The notes beneath the pieces are model-generated. The model was not told where the DNA came from and ran no database searches. It saw nothing but the letters and a program-made list of their open reading frames with translations. Below are positions 60,261-64,000 of a stretch of DNA of 64,000 nt, piece by piece; within the stretch, counting starts at the first letter, position 1, and each line of letters opens with the position of its first letter. Origin of the DNA: JARRON01 sp037383845 (GTDB lineage Bacteria > Pseudomonadota > Gammaproteobacteria > Steroidobacterales > XN24); NCBI GenBank assembly GCA_037383845.1, contig JARRON010000022.1:4292-68291 (forward strand). The letters are read 5' to 3'. The translations under genes were made by a program, and so were the position numbers.

Positions 60261-61485
60261 GCGGTCCAGCAGGAACCTCATCGTCGGCCTGGACATCGGC
60301 ACTTCCAAGGTCGTGGCCATTGTCGGCGAGATCACCGACGAGGGCGGCCTGGAGGTCATCGGCATCGGCAGCCATCCCTCCCGCGGCCTGAAGAAAGGCG
60401 TGGTGGTGAACATCGAGTCCACGGTGCTCTCCATCCAGCGGGCGGTGGAGGAGGCCGAGCTCATGGCCGGCTGCGAGATCCACAGCGTCTTCGCCGGCAT
60501 CGCGGGCAGCCATGTCCGCAGCCTGAATTCCCACGGCATCGTCGCCATCCGGGAGCGGGAAGTGACCCCGGGCGACGTGGAGCGAGTCATCGACGCCGCC
60601 CGGGCCGTCGCCATCCCCGCCGACCAGCGCATCCTGCACATCATTCCCCAGGAGTTCCTGATCGACCACCAGGAGGGCATCAAGGAACCCATCGGCATGT
60701 CCGGCGTGCGCCTGGAGGCCAAGGTGCACATGGTCACCGGCGCGGAGAGCGCGGCCCAGAACATCATCAAGTGCGTACAGCGCTGCGGTCTGTCCGTGCA
60801 GGACATCGTCCTGGAGCAGCTCGCCTCCGCCCACGCGGTGCTGTCGGAGGACGAGAAGGAACTGGGCGTGTGCCTGGTGGACATCGGCGGCGGTACGACG
60901 GACATCGCCGTCTTCTCGGGGGGCGCGATCCGCCACACGGCAGTCATCCCCATTGCCGGGGACCAGGTGACCAACGACATCGCCGTGTCCATGCGCACGC
61001 CCACCCAGCACGCCGAGGAAATCAAGATCCGCTACGCCTGCGCACTGTCGCAGCTGGCGAACCCGGACGAGACCATCGAGGTGCCCAGCGTGGGCGACCG
61101 CCCGCCCCGGCGGCTGGCGCGGCAGACGCTCGCGGAGATTGTCGAGCCCCGCTACGAGGAGCTGTTCGTCCTCATCCGGGACGAGCTCGCCCGCAGCGGC
61201 TTCGAGGACATCGTGGCGGCGGGCATGGTCATTACCGGCGGCAGCGCAAAGATGGAAGGTGCCATCGAGCTCGCCGAGGAAGTGTTCCACATGCCGGTGC
61301 GGCTGGGCGTGCCCCAGCACGTGCGCGGCCTGGTGGACGTCGTGAGGAATCCGATCCATGCCACCGGCGTGGGGCTTTTGCTGTACGGGCAGCAGAACTT
61401 GCAGCGGCAGGCAGAAGCGCCGATGTCCGGTGGCGTGAAAGAAGTCTGGGAACGGATGAAGGCCTGGTTCCAGGGCAATTTCTAG
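60253..61485 (+). CDS. ftsA: Cell division protein FtsA
   Basis: A 410-aa actin-like ATPase tethering FtsZ to the membrane. It shows LIVGLDIGTSKVVAIVGE, the 1C domain (HIIPQEFLIDHQEGI), VDIGGGTTDIAVF, ITGGSAKMEG, and the C-terminal amphipathic membrane helix (VWERMKAWFQGNF). Its ATG lies inside the ftsQ end. A short T-tract (TCTTTTTTTG) follows the stop without a strong hairpin. Confidence 0.97.
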   Translation: MSRRSSRNLIVGLDIGTSKVVAIVGEITDEGGLEVIGIGSHPSRGLKKGVVVNIESTVLSIQRAVEEAELMAGCEIHSVFAGIAGSHVRSLNSHGIVAIREREVTPGDVERVIDAARAVAIPADQRILHIIPQEFLIDHQEGIKEPIGMSGVRLEAKVHMVTGAESAAQNIIKCVQRCGLSVQDIVLEQLASAHAVLSEDEKELGVCLVDIGGGTTDIAVFSGGAIRHTAVIPIAGDQVTNDIAVSMRTPTQHAEEIKIRYACALSQLANPDETIEVPSVGDRPPRRLARQTLAEIVEPRYEELFVLIRDELARSGFEDIVAAGMVITGGSAKMEGAIELAEEVFHMPVRLGVPQHVRGLVDVVRNPIHATGVGLLLYGQQNLQRQAEAPMSGGVKEVWERMKAWFQGNF

Positions 61486-61540
61486 CAATCTTTTTTTGAC
61501 AACCGAATCAGTCGGGGAGCAGACCCAAGGAGAGCGGCAA

Positions 61541-62692
61541 ATGTTCGAGTTAGTGGACAGCTACAACCAGAACGCAGTGATAAAGGTCATCGGTGTCGGA
61601 GGCGGCGGCGGCAACGCCGTGTCCCACATGATGGACTGCGGGATCGACGGCGTGGAGTTCATCTGCGTCAACACCGACGCCCAGGCGCTGAAGAATTCGC
61701 GGGTCAAGACCGCGCTTCAGATCGGCTGCAACATCACCAAGGGGCTCGGCGCCGGCGCCAACCCGGAAATCGGCCGGCAGGCCGCCATGGAGGACCGGGA
61801 CCGGGTGTCCGAGGTGATCGAGGGCACCGATATGCTCTTCATCACCGCGGGCATGGGCGGCGGCACGGGCACGGGTGCGGCGCCCATCGTGGCCCAGGTG
61901 GCTAAGGAGATGGGGATCCTCACCGTGGCCGTGGTCACCAAGCCCTTCATCATGGAAGGCGGCAAGCGCATGAGCGTGGCAGAGCAGGGTATCGCCGACC
62001 TGGCCCGCAACGTGGATTCGCTGATCACCATCCCCAACGAGAAGCTGCTCACGGTGCTGGGCGAGAGCACGACGCTGCTGGACTGCTTCAAGTCCGCCAA
62101 CGAAGTGCTGCAGGGGGCGGTGCAGGGCATCGCCGAACTCATCACCCGGCCCGGCCTCATCAACGTGGACTTCGCCGACGTGCGGACGGTGATGATGGAG
62201 ATGGGCATGGCCATGATGGGCACCGGCCACGGCGTGGGCGAGGACCGGGCCAGGGAAGCTGCCGAGGCGGCCGTGTCCAGCCCGCTGCTGGAGGACATCA
62301 ACCTGGAAGGCTCCCGGGGCATCCTGGTCAATGTCACCGGCGGCATGGATCTGTCCATCGGCGAGTTCAACGAGGTGGGCACCACCGTCAAGCAGCGGGC
62401 GTCCGATGACGCCACGGTGGTCATCGGCACCGTCATCGACCCCGCGATGGAGGGGGAGATCCGGGTCACGGTGGTGGCGACGGGCCTCGGTTCGGGCACG
62501 GCCCGCCAGCCCAAGCCCGAAATCCACGAGGTCCCGAGGCGCACCCGGCGGGTGGCGGGCAGCGACCTGAACTACGGGGACTACGACCGTCCCGCTGCGG
62601 AGCGCACACGGGAGCGGCCGGCCGCGCCGTCGCTGACCGGCGACAGCTCCATGCTGGACATCCCGGCCTTCCTGCGGCGCCAGGCCGACTAG
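61541..62692 (+). CDS. ftsZ: Cell division GTPase FtsZ
   Basis: A 383-aa tubulin homologue forming the Z ring. It shows KVIGVGGGGGNAVSHM, the tubulin signature GGGTGTGAAP, the T7 loop NVDFADV, a variable linker (about 320-370) and the conserved C-terminal peptide DIPAFLRRQ that binds FtsA and ZipA. The ATG at 61541 has AAGGAGAG upstream; an upstream TTG (61496) in frame is less likely. It ends the uninterrupted dcw run. Confidence 0.98.
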   Translation: MFELVDSYNQNAVIKVIGVGGGGGNAVSHMMDCGIDGVEFICVNTDAQALKNSRVKTALQIGCNITKGLGAGANPEIGRQAAMEDRDRVSEVIEGTDMLFITAGMGGGTGTGAAPIVAQVAKEMGILTVAVVTKPFIMEGGKRMSVAEQGIADLARNVDSLITIPNEKLLTVLGESTTLLDCFKSANEVLQGAVQGIAELITRPGLINVDFADVRTVMMEMGMAMMGTGHGVGEDRAREAAEAAVSSPLLEDINLEGSRGILVNVTGGMDLSIGEFNEVGTTVKQRASDDATVVIGTVIDPAMEGEIRVTVVATGLGSGTARQPKPEIHEVPRRTRRVAGSDLNYGDYDRPAAERTRERPAAPSLTGDSSMLDIPAFLRRQAD

Positions 62693-62701
62693 GCCTCGGG
62701 T

Positions 62702-62755
62702 GGCCGTGGCGCCCTGTCCTCCCCTCTGCTCCCGGAGGCGGGGCGCCATGGCCTA
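62702..62755 (+). terminator. Imperfect hairpin downstream of ftsZ
   Basis: GGCCGTGGCGCCC (from 62703) can pair with GGGGCGCCATGGCC (to 62754) with a two-base mismatch, with an inner CCTC/GAGG pairing. Moderately T-rich TACTTCTGTTTC follows. It could terminate or attenuate the dcw transcript before lpxC. Between it and lpxC a weak -10-like TATTAT lies at 62772-62777. Confidence 0.4.
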
Positions 62756-62897
62756 CTTCTGTTTCCGTTGATATTATGTCAGGTTACGTCTCGCCTCCGG
62801 ACCGCGGCACAGGCCTCCGGGGGCGGCTCTCGGGCAGCGTTCGGTGCGCTGCCTGACCAACGCGTCGGTGCCGGCGCGCCGAGGCAAGAGAACAACT

Positions 62898-63806
62898 ATG
62901 GTCAAGCAGCGGACTCTGAAGAACACCATCCGCGCCACGGGCGTGGGACTGCATACCGGCGAGAAGGTCTACATGACCCTGGGCCCGGCGCCGGTGAACA
63001 CCGGCATCGTGTTCCGCAGGGTGGACCTGGACCCGGTGGGGCAGGTGCCCGCCGACGGCATGTACGTGACCGAGACGACCCTGGGCACGGTGCTGGTCAA
63101 GGACGGCGTGCGGGTGGCGACGGTGGAACACCTCATGTCCGCCTTCGCGGGCCTGGGCATCGACAACGCCACCGTTGAGCTCAGCGCGTCGGAAGTGCCC
63201 ATCATGGACGGCAGCGCGGGACCCTTCATCTTCCTCATGCAGTCCGCCGGTATCGCCGAGCAGAGCGCGCCGAAGCGGTTCATCCGCGTCAAGCGCCCCG
63301 TGGAGGTCGCCGACGGCGACAAGTGGGCCCGCCTGTCGCCCTTCGACGGGTTCAAGGTGAATTTCGAGATCGAGTTCGAGCATCCGATCTTCAAGCGCCA
63401 CCTGCAGCGCGCGTCCATGGATTTCTCGTCCACGTCCTTCCTGCGGGAGGTCAGCCGGGCGCGCACCTTCGGCTTCATGCGCGACATGGAGTACCTGCGC
63501 TCGAAGAACCTCGGTCGCGGGGGCAGCCTGGACAACGCCATCGTCCTGGACGACTACCGGATCCTGAACGAGGACGGGCTGCGCTACGAGAACGAGTTCG
63601 TCCGCCACAAGATCCTGGACGCCGTGGGGGACATCTACCTGCTGGGCCACAGCCTGATCGGCGAGTTCACCGGCTACAAGTCCGGCCACGGGCTGAACAA
63701 CATGCTCCTGCGAGAGCTTGTGAAGCGCGAGAACGCCTGGGAAGAGGTCACCTTCGAAGACCCCCGGGATGCGCCGATCAGTTTCGCCGCCCCTGTCGCC
63801 GCCTAG
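62898..63806 (+). CDS. lpxC: UDP-3-O-acyl-N-acetylglucosamine deacetylase
   Basis: A 302-aa zinc deacetylase committing to lipid A synthesis. It opens KQRTLKNTIRATGVGLHTGE. Zinc ligands are H78 in VEHLMSAFAGLG, and the HKILDAVGD histidine and aspartate near residue 238-242; the general-base region PIMDGSAGPF and the GHSLIGEF histidine are also present. The ATG at 62898 matches the family start. It follows ftsZ after 205 bp, the usual order. Confidence 0.97.
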   Translation: MVKQRTLKNTIRATGVGLHTGEKVYMTLGPAPVNTGIVFRRVDLDPVGQVPADGMYVTETTLGTVLVKDGVRVATVEHLMSAFAGLGIDNATVELSASEVPIMDGSAGPFIFLMQSAGIAEQSAPKRFIRVKRPVEVADGDKWARLSPFDGFKVNFEIEFEHPIFKRHLQRASMDFSSTSFLREVSRARTFGFMRDMEYLRSKNLGRGGSLDNAIVLDDYRILNEDGLRYENEFVRHKILDAVGDIYLLGHSLIGEFTGYKSGHGLNNMLLRELVKRENAWEEVTFEDPRDAPISFAAPVAA

Positions 63807-63908
63807 GACCCGGTAGCGACTCAGGTCCTGACCGGGAGCGGCTGCGGCCCGCAAGGGCTCCGTGTTCCGCGTCGGCCTGCCTGTTCGCAGGCGCCTGTTT
63901 CTGTTGCC

Positions 63909-64000
63909 CTCTCCCCGCCCAGGAGCGGAACTGTCCTTATTCCTCTCTCCCCGCCGGGACCGGAACTGTCTTGATTCCCCTCTTCCCGCGGGCGGGGAGA
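63909..64000 (+). repeat. Degenerate tandem repeat with hairpin, cut by window edge
   Basis: Units beginning CTCTCCCCGCC at 63909 and 63945 share the continuation CGGAACTGTC-TTATTC/TTGATTC, a period of about 36 nt. A third unit begins near 63980 (CTCTTCCCGC) and forms a stem with GCGGGGAGA at the right edge. There is no gene in 63807-64000. The array may continue beyond the window. Confidence 0.6.

Noticed and set aside
61496..61541. TTGACA at 61496 as the -35 of an ftsZ promoter
   Set aside because: No acceptable -10 hexamer lies 16-18 nt downstream (GGGGAGCAGA region), and the position would put the start inside the ribosome-binding site.
1..64000. Mobile elements, CRISPR arrays, toxin-antitoxin or defence systems
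   Set aside because: No transposase, integrase, phage, Cas, restriction or toxin motifs were recognised. Gene order is conserved core throughout.

Overview
The window is a GC-rich chromosomal segment of a Gram-negative gammaproteobacterium. It carries LPS genes (lptABC, kdsC, kdsD, lpxC), meso-diaminopimelate-type peptidoglycan genes, a cytochrome bc1 complex, the EIIA-Ntr/RapZ/sigma-54 block, sspAB, and the run lpoA-rsmI-rnpB-mraZ-dcw in the order known from Pseudomonas and relatives. Gene style and GC content suggest a Chromatiales/Ectothiorhodospiraceae-like or similar lineage, but I cannot name a genus. There are no mobile elements, CRISPR arrays, tRNAs or defence islands. Almost every gene is a recognisable core gene, and many neighbours overlap by 4 bp (ATGA or GTGA), so most of the window is translationally coupled operons.

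Layout. 1-6.1 kb: adk, convergent rnd, then a forward run of a small membrane protein, mpl, ubiX, a LON-domain protein, a DUF2007/zinc-ribbon protein and a macro-domain protein. 6.1-8.8 kb (reverse): thiD, a broken thiE, hemL. 8.9-12.0 kb: rubredoxin, the reverse operon cpdA / class II aldolase / TraB-GumN protein, and a forward O-methyltransferase. 12.0-14.7 kb (reverse): metK and ahcY (methyl cycle). 14.8-21.2 kb (forward): a thioredoxin-fold protein, then tkt-gap-pgk-pyk. 21.2-25.0 kb (reverse): a SulP transporter, an exported Bcp peroxiredoxin and mgtE. 25.2-32.8 kb (reverse): yrbG-kdsD-kdsC-lptC-lptA-lptB-rpoN-hpf-ptsN-rapZ. 33.0-34.6 kb: ibaG-murA. Then a reverse DegS/AlgW protease, forward petABC-sspAB, a broken FAD-linked oxidase, and reverse diaA-yraN-lpoA. 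43.7-62.7 kb (forward): rsmI, rnpB, and a complete mraZ-to-ftsZ division and wall cluster, followed by lpxC and a tandem repeat at the right edge.

The window joins envelope construction (LPS transport, Kdo synthesis, peptidoglycan precursors, recycling, septation) with central carbon and C1 metabolism. No undescribed multi-gene system is evident. The most informative oddities are small. Two genes (thiE and the FAD-linked oxidase) each lack an internal stretch of roughly 65-75 nt and are broken at the scar; the oxidase scar is a perfect 12-bp palindrome containing an in-frame TAG. A perfect 9-bp stem hides the mgtE ribosome-binding site. The mla lipid-transport operon is missing from its usual slot between yrbG and ibaG. 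A textbook MraZ operator follows a sigma-70 promoter upstream of mraZ.
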